Shown: positions 1-5,232 of the stretch, one piece after another
How positions within the stretch are numbered: position 1 is the first letter of the stretch
Layout of the letters: each line of letters opens with the position of its first letter
From: Ruminococcus flavefaciens
GTDB lineage: Bacteria; Bacillota; Clostridia; Oscillospirales; Ruminococcaceae
Length of the DNA stretch: 5,557 nt
NCBI GenBank assembly: GCA_002373775.1
Contig: DFJW01000068.1
Span: 1 to 5,557, forward strand
Direction of reading: 5' to 3'
The notes under the pieces: generated by a model
What the model saw: the letters and a program-made list of their open reading frames with translations, nothing else
Told to the model about the DNA's origin: nothing
The model's database searches: none
Made by a program: the position numbers and the translations under genes

Positions 1-178
1 TATCAAGTGCATCAGCAATACGCTGGATATTCTCAAGGGCAATGCTTCTCCTGAAACACTCTATATCACTGATATAGGTCCTGTGCAGACCACACTTCTC
101 AGCAAACTTTTCTTGAGATAGTCCTTTTTGGGTACGATACTTTTTCAGATTTGTGCCAAACACTTTAACGATATCCAT
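1..178 (-). CDS. XRE-family helix-turn-helix transcriptional regulator, N-terminal part
   Basis: The first 59 codons of a small DNA-binding regulator are visible; the rest lies beyond the left edge. After a short N-terminal helix (LKKYRTQKGL), the HTH core reads SQEKFAEKCGLHRTYISDIE (residues 21-40), followed by ENIQRIADAL. This is the Cro/C1-type pattern typical of phage repressors, restriction-modification controller proteins and mobile-element regulators. The usual glycine after ISxIE is a cysteine (C41), which is slightly unusual. I chose the ATG at 178 because GGAGGAG lies just upstream. An in-frame ATG five codons earlier overlaps that ribosome site and is unlikely. A promoter with TATAAT sits about 25 bp upstream, flanked by direct repeats, so autoregulation is plausible (inference). 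The target genes and the C-terminus cannot be seen. Confidence 0.9.
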   Translation of the reverse strand, partial: MDIVKVFGTNLKKYRTQKGLSQEKFAEKCGLHRTYISDIECFRRSIALENIQRIADALD

Positions 179-202
179 AAAATACTCCTCCATTTTATCA
201 TT

Positions 203-231
203 ATTATACAACATTGAACACAATAAGTCGA
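203..231 (-). promoter_or_regulatory. Promoter of the XRE regulator
   Basis: On the minus strand a perfect -10 TATAAT (203-208) is separated by 17 bp from a -35 TCGACT (226-231, 4 of 6 consensus bases). The predicted start at about 196 gives a leader of about 18 nt containing GGAGGAG, ending at the ATG at 178. Confidence 0.65.
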
Positions 232-243
232 CAGACAATAAGT
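220..243. repeat. Two 9-bp direct repeats around the XRE -35 box
   Basis: ACAATAAGT occurs at 220-228 and again at 235-243, a 15-bp period. One copy overlaps the -35 hexamer and the spacer; the other lies just upstream of the -35. Such placement fits an operator bound by the adjacent XRE protein, but binding is inference. Confidence 0.45.
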
Positions 244-257
244 GGCTTGACTAAAGA

Positions 258-291
258 AGCCCCCTGTAATCGTTGTGGATTACAGGGGGCT
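258..291. terminator. Intrinsic terminator, probably bidirectional, after the DUF2971 gene
   Basis: A perfect 14-bp stem (AGCCCCCTGTAATC at 258-271, its complement at 278-291) encloses a 6-nt loop. The G+C-rich base is followed by ATATTTTCGTTT on the plus strand and by TCTTT on the minus strand. It lies 36 bp past the DUF2971 stop codon and just upstream of the XRE promoter, so on the minus strand it should stop transcripts leaving the DUF2971 gene. Neither side has a perfect T-tract. Confidence 0.8.
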
Positions 292-303
292 ATATTTTCG
301 TTT

Positions 304-331
304 ACTTTGAACCCAGTGGAGTCTAAGTTAG
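304..331 (+). repeat. Left copy of 28-bp imperfect inverted repeat
   Basis: This copy reads ACTTTGA, two variable bases, CC, then GTGGAGTC and AAGTT. It matches the reverse complement of 1578-1605 at 23 of 28 positions. It covers the DUF2971 stop codon (328-330), so the end of that gene lies inside the repeat. It may mark one border of an inserted cassette. Confidence 0.6.
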
Positions 332-1455
332 GTTATATCAGAATTAGACTGTATGTATTGCTTTATTCTATCGCAATCTTCACAAAGAATACCACAGTCT
401 CTCATGCTGAATTGATCGGGAGCGATAGTCACACCGGTATAAGGTATACCTTGGCTTTTACAAATATCAACGATCTCCAATCTGTCCTTAGCAGACATTT
501 TATTGCCCAGATAGACTCTCTTGATCTTAAAAAACTTGCAGTTGTAGTTTTCATCGGTAATAAGCGTATCACATGAGATCAATCGCCATTCCTGCTGATA
601 TTTCCAATCAAGGCTTTTGCTGAGCAGACAGTACTTATAGAAGTCCCACAAGTTTTCATTTGTTAGTGTTCCTGTCAAATTCCACTTCAAACTTAATTCC
701 GTCAGAGGTGTTCTTGTATCTGTGTATATTACAGGAAATAAGTTATGATAAATGCCAACATTATCATCAGAATAATCAGGTGTTTCATATTCGATACAAA
801 ATCCCTGATGATATTTCGCATAATGCGACCACATAAGCATTGAGTATGGTGTTTGTGCGAAACAAGCAACTCTGAAACGGTTTGCTGTCTTCTGCATATC
901 ACTGAATTCTGTATCAATTACATGATTTATCGCTTTGTAATAGCTTTCACCGCTTGCATCCGGATTTATCCGTTCCTTTAATAGTTCTTTTTCCATCGAA
1001 AGAAGAAAGTACTCTTGATGAGCACGGACAAGATCATTGGTTTTGTCCAACTCGAATAATGATGCAACTTCTCTGCCAGATGTAATATGCATGAAAACAC
1101 GCATTGCAAGATGTCGTGAAATCTCAGCATAATCCCACTCAGGATTTACGGCTACACCGCACAATGATGCATAGTATCGTACCCTCTGCAATGTAAAGTC
1201 GCTGCTATCAACATAAATATTGCAATCATATGGATCGTCAAAGTCAGATGGTGCTGAAAGATAAACAGTATTATTAGCAAGAGCTTCTTTGGAAAAGTTA
1301 CGATCAACACCATCTACCTTCTTGATTGTGTTTGGGAAGTATTTAAAAAGGCTTTTTCTCATACAGTGAATATTTATATCAAACAACTCAGCCTGTGTGA
1401 GACGAGAAATCTGCTCTTTTGTTTGTTCTACATCTCTGATAAAAAACACTGACAT
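328..1455 (-). CDS. DUF2971 domain protein, possible accessory/defence cargo
   Basis: A 375-aa soluble protein that fits the DUF2971 family (PF11185), whose biochemical role I do not know. Family-like blocks are SLFKYFP (35-41), VYLSAPSDFDDPYDC (64-78), VACFAQTPYSMLMWSHYA (196-213) leading into GFCIEYE (218-224), WKYQQEWRL (284-292) and YLGNKMS (315-321). No signal peptide or membrane segment is evident. The frame stays open upstream to a GTG at 1611, but I chose the ATG at 1455 because AGAGGTG lies just before it and a strong promoter lies at 1523-1551. The gene forms its own unit: own promoter, own terminator at 258-291, and an inverted repeat on both sides. It is more AT-rich than the DUF3987 gene, which suggests separate acquisition. 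DUF2971 genes are often seen in accessory regions; a defence role here is only a guess. Confidence 0.88.
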   Translation of the reverse strand: MSVFFIRDVEQTKEQISRLTQAELFDINIHCMRKSLFKYFPNTIKKVDGVDRNFSKEALANNTVYLSAPSDFDDPYDCNIYVDSSDFTLQRVRYYASLCGVAVNPEWDYAEISRHLAMRVFMHITSGREVASLFELDKTNDLVRAHQEYFLLSMEKELLKERINPDASGESYYKAINHVIDTEFSDMQKTANRFRVACFAQTPYSMLMWSHYAKYHQGFCIEYETPDYSDDNVGIYHNLFPVIYTDTRTPLTELSLKWNLTGTLTNENLWDFYKYCLLSKSLDWKYQQEWRLISCDTLITDENYNCKFFKIKRVYLGNKMSAKDRLEIVDICKSQGIPYTGVTIAPDQFSMRDCGILCEDCDRIKQYIQSNSDIT

Positions 1456-1522
1456 ATTGCACCTCTTTCTTATGCTGTACATTTTCAGATTGCGTTTCAA
1501 CTCATTATTCGCACTTTTACAT

Positions 1523-1551
1523 ATTATATCATGGATTCGTCGAAAAAGCAA
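1523..1551 (-). promoter_or_regulatory. Promoter of the DUF2971 gene
   Basis: The minus strand carries TTGCTT (-35, 1546-1551), a 17-bp spacer and a perfect TATAAT (-10, 1523-1528). The expected start near 1516 leaves a leader of about 60 nt before the ATG at 1455. It lies in the gap after the 351-aa gene and inside the inverted repeats, so it belongs to the DUF2971 cassette. Confidence 0.75.
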
Positions 1552-1577
1552 CCTCAATTCCCGATTATACGCTGTTT

Positions 1578-1605
1578 CCAACTTCGACTCCACCGGAATC
1601 AAAGT
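1578..1605 (-). repeat. Right copy of 28-bp imperfect inverted repeat
   Basis: Read on the minus strand, this matches 304-331 at 23 of 28 positions, including unbroken ACTTTGA, GTGGAGTC and AAGTT blocks. It lies just downstream of the stop codon of the 351-aa gene and upstream of the DUF2971 promoter. The two copies point inward and span 1302 bp. No transposase lies between them and no target duplication is obvious. Confidence 0.6.
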
Positions 1606-1610
1606 CCCCA

Positions 1611-2666
1611 CTATTTCTTCCTCGGCTTCTTGATTTTAGCCACTGCCGTCACATCAAACCCATACTTATCAAGTATTCCCTCAGCGAGCGCCTTGATCTC
1701 AGCCTTATACTGTCTGCCCAGCTCATACAACTCGGCAGAGGGCAAACCGTTTCGTATCAGCTTCTTTTTGAGCGCCGTCATTTTCTCCATACGTTCCTGC
1801 TTTGCCTGCATAAATTCATCGTAATCATCAGGGTGAAAACGGTCGATCTCCACCACATCGAGATAGCCCTTGTATCTGCGAACAAAGGAATCATAGTCCT
1901 TCTTGATCGCAGAATACTCCTGCGTACTCTCCTCTATGATTTTTTCTTTCTGCTGCTTCTGAGCTTCGATGCACTCGGCAGCGTGACAGCAGACCTCGCC
2001 TTCCTTTCCGAGAAACCGCTTGTGGCAGAAACCGCACTCACAGACCGTCCACTTGTTTTTATGAACGAGCTGCCCGATCTCCGCAAGGACAGTCAGCAGG
2101 CAGTTATCACTTTCACGGAACACATTGAACGTATAATCATCAACAGCAATAACCGTTCTTCCAGATGAGAGTGAGAAATGCTCCATAGTCATTTTGTAGT
2201 TGAAATACGCTTCACTTGACAGCAAGCTGAGCTGCGTATCGAAAAAAGCATTGATGCGTTCAGAAATGCTCGTCTGTATCTTGTTCCTGTTCAGCTTGGC
2301 AAGCACAACGTCATTCGGCTTTAAAAGCTGATAACGCTCAGTATCATACAGGTCGATGACCGCAGACACAAAGCCCCTGAAAAAGATATTTTCCCCATAC
2401 TCGGCAACGAACCTTGCGATCATATCATCGGTGCTGACTTCAATGCTCCTGCCTATACGCAAAGCGCTGTGAAGCCTGTCACGAAAGGTATCAAACGGCT
2501 CGGTATGCTCCCGAAACATCTTGTGTTGATTCATAACTTCATCAAAGGTATATGTGCGAGTATTCAGCACTGCGCCGTGAATACTCTCGTCATCATTCTG
2601 TACAGACTGTGCGATGTCGATCGTGCGGTCTGTTTCGTTTATGCGGTAAATTGTGGTAGTTCCCAT
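1611..2666 (-). CDS. Uncharacterised protein with cysteine-rich zinc-knuckle-like segment
   Basis: I do not firmly recognise this 351-aa protein. Its N-terminal two thirds are mixed and show no familiar motif. At 209-232 a compact cluster reads CECGFCHKRF, then CCHAAEC, giving C209, C211, C214, C226, C227, H228 and C232, a likely zinc site. From about 233 to 332 the sequence is charged and probably long helices, and the C-terminus is basic (KIKKPRKK). The layout recalls uncharacterised Firmicutes proteins with a C-terminal CxxC zinc motif (perhaps DUF6076; from memory only). Nucleic-acid binding is plausible but unproven. The ATG at 2666 follows GAGGTGA. A perfect consensus promoter lies upstream, and the gene is divergent from the DUF3987 operon across a region full of TGCGTAT sites, so it may be regulated with that operon or bind those sites. 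Confidence 0.8.
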   Translation of the reverse strand: MGTTTIYRINETDRTIDIAQSVQNDDESIHGAVLNTRTYTFDEVMNQHKMFREHTEPFDTFRDRLHSALRIGRSIEVSTDDMIARFVAEYGENIFFRGFVSAVIDLYDTERYQLLKPNDVVLAKLNRNKIQTSISERINAFFDTQLSLLSSEAYFNYKMTMEHFSLSSGRTVIAVDDYTFNVFRESDNCLLTVLAEIGQLVHKNKWTVCECGFCHKRFLGKEGEVCCHAAECIEAQKQQKEKIIEESTQEYSAIKKDYDSFVRRYKGYLDVVEIDRFHPDDYDEFMQAKQERMEKMTALKKKLIRNGLPSAELYELGRQYKAEIKALAEGILDKYGFDVTAVAKIKKPRKK

Positions 2667-2696
2667 AGGCTCACCTCGTTTTTGGTATCTTATTCT

Positions 2697-2725
2697 ATTA
2701 TATCATAAAATACGCAGTCTGTCAA
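2697..2725 (-). promoter_or_regulatory. Consensus promoter of the zinc-knuckle gene
   Basis: The minus strand has TTGACA (2720-2725), exactly 17 bp, then TATAAT (2697-2702), matching the sigma-A consensus at all twelve positions. A TGCGTAT site (2710-2716 as ATACGCA) lies within the spacer, so a protein bound there should block this very strong promoter. Confidence 0.88.
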
Positions 2726-2820
2726 TAATATGCGTATTCAAATAAATGTGTTTCGTATCATAAAATTCTTTGCGTATTTGATTGGAGCTATACGCAATAT
2801 CCGAACTAAGGTGCGTTTGG
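2710..2820. promoter_or_regulatory. Cluster of TGCGTAT sites in the divergent control region
   Basis: Exact copies lie at 2710-2716 (minus), 2731-2737 (plus), 2771-2777 (plus) and 2790-2796 (minus). Near matches are TTCGTAT at 2752-2758 and TGCGTTT at 2812-2818. The sites at 2771 and 2790 form an inverted pair, and those at 2710 and 2731 a second pair in the opposite arrangement. TATCATAAAAT also repeats at 2701-2711 and 2756-2766. The AT-rich setting beside a replication-type gene suits either operators or iteron-like origin sites; the sequence alone does not decide. Confidence 0.6.
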
Positions 2821-2823
2821 AAA

Positions 2824-2832
2824 TGGTACAAT
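2824..2832 (+). promoter_or_regulatory. Possible extended -10 promoter for the DUF3987 operon
   Basis: TGGTACAAT matches an extended -10 (TGn plus TACAAT at 2827-2832), with no good -35 hexamer 17 bp upstream. Transcription would start at about 2839, right at the annotated ATG. Either the mRNA is nearly leaderless or translation begins further in. A degenerate TGCGTTT site lies just upstream of it. Confidence 0.45.
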
Positions 2833-2836
2833 ATTC

Positions 2837-4357
2837 ATGTCAGCAGGAGAAAGACAGCTGACACATCATAAAACATCAGAAAGGACTGATAGAAACTTGA
2901 ATGAATCTATCCAGTGGGCAACCCCCACACCCCTCCGTCCCGACGGGACAAACCTCCTGCCGTTCCCTGTGAACGCCCTTCCACCTATTATAGGAGACAT
3001 GGCACAGGCGATAGCGACTACCACATCAACGGACGTTGCAATGGCAGGTACATCTATCCTCTCAGCAGTGAGCTACTGCTTTTCGGGAGTTTACCGTATG
3101 TCGGCAAAGCGTGACCACACCGAGCCGCTTGTGCTTGACACATTAACGATAGCAGAGCCGAGCTTCAAAAAGTCGCCTGTGATGTCGCTGATAAAGCGTC
3201 CGTACATTCAGTTCGCCCACGACTGGAACGAGAGCAACAAGCAGGACATCTTCACTTCTCAGGCTGAACGCAAGCTGTTGCAGAGTAAGCTGGAAGCCCT
3301 TGAAAAGAAGAAAGATGTGACTGCTGAGGAGATTGCCAGGCTCCAGACCGAGATCAGTAATATTCCGCCCAGCAACTTTCGCAGGATAGCGGTGGACGAT
3401 GTTACACCTGAATCACTTGTGAACCTGCTTGAAGAAAACGGCACTCTGCTGATGATCTCAGACGAAGCCGGAATGCTCGGTAATTTCAGCGGTCGTTATT
3501 CCAATAACGTTCCGAATCTCGATCTCCTGCTGAAATCGTGGAACGGTGAGACCTACATCAGCGACCGAGCGACCAGGGCGAGCATCGTGCTGAAAAAGCC
3601 TTACATGAGCATCTGCCTTGCCTGTCAGCCCTATGTGTTCGATGGAATGATAAACAATCCTGTGTTCAGGGGCAGCGGACTGATAGCGAGGTTCATGTAT
3701 TGTTTTCCTGTGAGCAATATCGGCACTCGCAAGTACGACACGCAGGCTGTTCCCGAACAGGTCGCTGAGAGCTACAAGAACCTTGTGTACAAGCTCCTTG
3801 GTGCGAAGTTCACATACCATGACGAGAAAGAGCTGTATCTCCACTTTAACAGCAAGGCATATGGCGAGTTCGTTGATTACTACAACAACTTCATCGAACC
3901 GCACCTCGTCACGGATATGGCTTTCTGCAAGGACTGGGGCGACAAGTATCACGGCGAACTGCTCCGCTTGTGCGGTATCATTCACTGCATCAAGTGTGCG
4001 CTGAACGATGTGAACCCCGTGGAGAACCGTGTCACGCTGGACACTTTCTGCAACGCTATCGAGATAGGCGAGTATTTCCGTGAACAGGCGATTTACGCTT
4101 ACAGTCTCGGTGACGTTGACCTCGGAACGATCAAGGCAGAGCGTGTGCTGAACAAGATACGCTCCAAGCATATTCAGCAGATCAGGCAGAACGACTTGTA
4201 CAAGCTGTGCCGCTGTATGCTGTTCAAGAATGCCGCTGACTTTGCTGAGACAATGGATATGCTGGAGGAATACAACTACCTTCGCAGTGAGACCATTCAG
4301 GGAGCGAACGGCAACAACAAGAGTGGAATCATGGTTTTTATCAATCCCCATATCTGA
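2837..4357 (+). CDS. DUF3987 family replication-type (primase/helicase-like) protein
   Basis: A 506-aa protein of the DUF3987 type (PF13148), common in plasmids, phages and integrative elements and usually thought to act in element DNA replication. Blocks I recognise from Clostridia homologues are FPVNALPPII (43-52), STDVAMAGTSILSAVSYCFS (64-83), a P-loop-like AEPSFKKSP (106-114), a Walker-B-like LLMISDEAG (204-212), SWNGETYISDRATR (235-248), CLACQPY (260-266), RGSGLIARF (278-286) and MAFCKDWGDKYHG (361-373). Residues 140-175 look like a coiled coil. The P-loop lacks the usual glycines, so ATP hydrolysis is uncertain. The ATG at 2837 has no clear ribosome site. An in-frame TTG at 2897 after AAGGA would remove 20 polar residues and fits the predicted transcript better. 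It is the first gene of the rightward operon. Confidence 0.9.
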   Translation: MSAGERQLTHHKTSERTDRNLNESIQWATPTPLRPDGTNLLPFPVNALPPIIGDMAQAIATTTSTDVAMAGTSILSAVSYCFSGVYRMSAKRDHTEPLVLDTLTIAEPSFKKSPVMSLIKRPYIQFAHDWNESNKQDIFTSQAERKLLQSKLEALEKKKDVTAEEIARLQTEISNIPPSNFRRIAVDDVTPESLVNLLEENGTLLMISDEAGMLGNFSGRYSNNVPNLDLLLKSWNGETYISDRATRASIVLKKPYMSICLACQPYVFDGMINNPVFRGSGLIARFMYCFPVSNIGTRKYDTQAVPEQVAESYKNLVYKLLGAKFTYHDEKELYLHFNSKAYGEFVDYYNNFIEPHLVTDMAFCKDWGDKYHGELLRLCGIIHCIKCALNDVNPVENRVTLDTFCNAIEIGEYFREQAIYAYSLGDVDLGTIKAERVLNKIRSKHIQQIRQNDLYKLCRCMLFKNAADFAETMDMLEEYNYLRSETIQGANGNNKSGIMVFINPHI

Positions 4358-4394
4358 ACAATCGACATTATCGACATTTTCGGACTTCGATTGT
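4358..4394 (+). repeat. Intercistronic hairpin with tandem 9-bp repeat
   Basis: A perfect 8-bp inverted repeat (ACAATCGA at 4358-4365, TCGATTGT at 4387-4394) begins right after the DUF3987 stop codon. Two adjacent copies of ATCGACATT (4361-4369, 4370-4378) overlap the left arm and loop. No T-tract follows, so it is more likely a processing or stability element, or a binding site, than a terminator. The next gene starts 66 bp later. Confidence 0.4.
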
Positions 4395-4459
4395 GCTGAA
4401 AATGCTGATAGTTCATATGACCACAAACATAAAACCGAGAAAGAGAGAGGTTTATTACT

Positions 4460-4756
4460 ATGAATACAACAGAAAAGAAAGCCATCGTAGACAACATTCT
4501 GGAGTTGCTCATTCAGCTCACCGAGGACGGGGAGGACTCCGCTCCACAGAACGTCAAAGCATCGACCACCGACAAGGTGGAGATGCTGACTATCAAAGAA
4601 AGTGCCGCACTCATCAGCGGTCTTTCCGAACACACAGTACGCCAGCTTGTGAGACAGGGCAAGGTGAAGTCCGTCCGCACTGGCGAGGGCAGGAACGGGA
4701 AAATCCTTGTGAACAAGGCTGACCTGATCGCCTACTTCAACGGAAAGGGGGTGTGA
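4460..4756 (+). CDS. Excisionase-like helix-turn-helix DNA-binding protein
   Basis: A 98-aa protein whose C-terminal half (about 42-93) looks like a winged helix of the excisionase/MerR type (HTH_17-like). It has a first helix IKESAALIS, the turn GLSEHTVRQLVRQGKV, a short wing around VRTGEGRNGKILV, and ends with KADLIAYF. Such proteins act as recombination directionality factors or small regulators on mobile elements. The first 40 residues form an acidic helix and a linker not needed for DNA binding, possibly for dimerisation or partner contact. AGAGAGG lies 9 bp before the ATG. The gene follows DUF3987 by 102 bp and is almost joined to the next gene (3-bp gap), so they should be co-transcribed. 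No integrase is in view, so an excisionase role is inference; transcriptional control is equally possible. Confidence 0.85.
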   Translation: MNTTEKKAIVDNILELLIQLTEDGEDSAPQNVKASTTDKVEMLTIKESAALISGLSEHTVRQLVRQGKVKSVRTGEGRNGKILVNKADLIAYFNGKGV

Positions 4757-4759
4757 GAT

Positions 4760-4942
4760 ATGCCCGATATGGAAAAGGTAAAAGCGCTGACTTCTCTGCT
4801 TGAAGAAAGAAGCGGTCTTGATGTGCGTGAAGCTGTTGCTCACAACATTCACTACCTCGACGGATATGAGAGTTATCTCTATCGTGATGAGATAAAGTAT
4901 CTGCTCGAAACTCTCGATGTCGAGGAGGAGCCGCCGTTTTGA
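4760..4942 (+). CDS. Small acidic hypothetical protein
   Basis: A 60-aa protein with no motif I recognise. It is mostly helical and strongly acidic, ending in LDVEEEPPF, with a central aromatic stretch HYLDGYESYLYRDE (31-44). It lacks a signal peptide or membrane segment. It begins 3 bp after the HTH stop codon, with AAGGGGGTG inside the end of that gene as ribosome site. This tight coupling, and coding-like sequence throughout, support a real gene. An alternative ATG lies at 4769 (residue 4). Its small acidic nature and position suggest a partner or modulator of the HTH protein or of element replication, but there is no direct evidence for this. Confidence 0.75.
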   Translation: MPDMEKVKALTSLLEERSGLDVREAVAHNIHYLDGYESYLYRDEIKYLLETLDVEEEPPF

Positions 4943-4954
4943 TTCAGAATGGCG

Positions 4955-4978
4955 AACTTGGACATTTTTGTCCTAGTT
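4955..4978. promoter_or_regulatory. Palindrome, candidate operator
   Basis: The arms AACTTGGACA (4955-4964) and TGTCCTAGTT (4969-4978) pair at 9 of 10 positions around a TTTT centre. It begins 12 bp after the small acidic gene, and its centre lies about 20 bp upstream of a TATAAT box (4987-4992), i.e. over the -35 position. No T-tract follows. An operator for a dimeric regulator fits best; the neighbouring HTH protein is one candidate. Confidence 0.5.
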
Positions 4979-4986
4979 AAATTGAG

Positions 4987-4992
4987 TATAAT
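4987..4992 (+). promoter_or_regulatory. TATAAT box, possible promoter into the hairpin-rich leader
   Basis: A perfect -10 hexamer in an AT-rich stretch. The -35 position (4964-4969, ATTTTT) is poor and lies inside the palindrome, so an activator might be required. Transcription would start at about 4999 and enter the structured region. Confidence 0.4.
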
Positions 4993-5031
4993 CGCATAGA
5001 CTTTAGCTCACTTTTGAGCGAAAGTTCATGA

Positions 5032-5064
5032 GCAGAATCATCATTTTTGAAATGCTGATTTTGC
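5032..5064. repeat. 15-bp-arm imperfect palindrome
   Basis: GCAGAATCATCATTT (5032-5046) and AAATGCTGATTTTGC (5050-5064) pair at 13 positions, plus one G-T wobble, around a 3-nt TTG loop. No T-tract follows on either strand, so it is not a terminator. It could be a protein-binding or origin structure, or one stem of the proposed RNA. Confidence 0.6.
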
Positions 5065-5232
5065 AAAAATGTAATGCGGATTTTTGAATAAATGCGCCCA
5101 CGTTTTCGGCTGCTCCGTCAGCCGTTCTTCTCCCGTAAGGGATAGCCCCGCAGGGCGGAGTAGTTCTTGTGGCGGTCTGATGCTGCCGCAAGTACTACGG
5201 AGTTACAAGCGGCGCTCTGCACCGTTGTAATC

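Noticed and set aside
214..576. 120-codon plus-strand frame over the terminator and the DUF2971 3' end
   Set aside because: It runs through a 14-bp terminator stem and lies antisense to the DUF2971 gene, with no domain or ribosome site.
304..1605. Insertion sequence or complete transposon
   Set aside because: The inverted repeats are imperfect, no transposase is encoded between them and no target duplication is visible, so only a repeat-flanked cassette is claimed.
1456..1611. 52-residue N-terminal extension of the DUF2971 gene from a GTG at 1611
   Set aside because: The promoter at 1523-1551 and the ribosome site before the ATG at 1455 lie within it, so this stretch is non-coding leader and repeat.
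4391..4419. Promoter before the HTH gene (TTGTGC, 17 bp, CATATG)
   Set aside because: The -10 matches only half the consensus; read-through from DUF3987 is the simpler explanation.
3458..4852. 464-codon open frame on the minus strand
   Set aside because: It is antisense to DUF3987 and the HTH gene, both clearly coding on the plus strand with recognisable motifs. It has no suitable ribosome site and no recognisable domain.
5028..5087. 19-aa frame (ATG at 5028, TGA at 5085) encoding a hydrophobic peptide
   Set aside because: The ribosome site is weak, and the sequence is largely explained by the palindrome at 5032-5064. It is reminiscent of toxin-type peptides but too weak to call.
5003..5191. 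62-codon minus-strand frame in the hairpin-rich region
   Set aside because: It has no ribosome site or recognisable motif and spans six hairpins; coding is unlikely.
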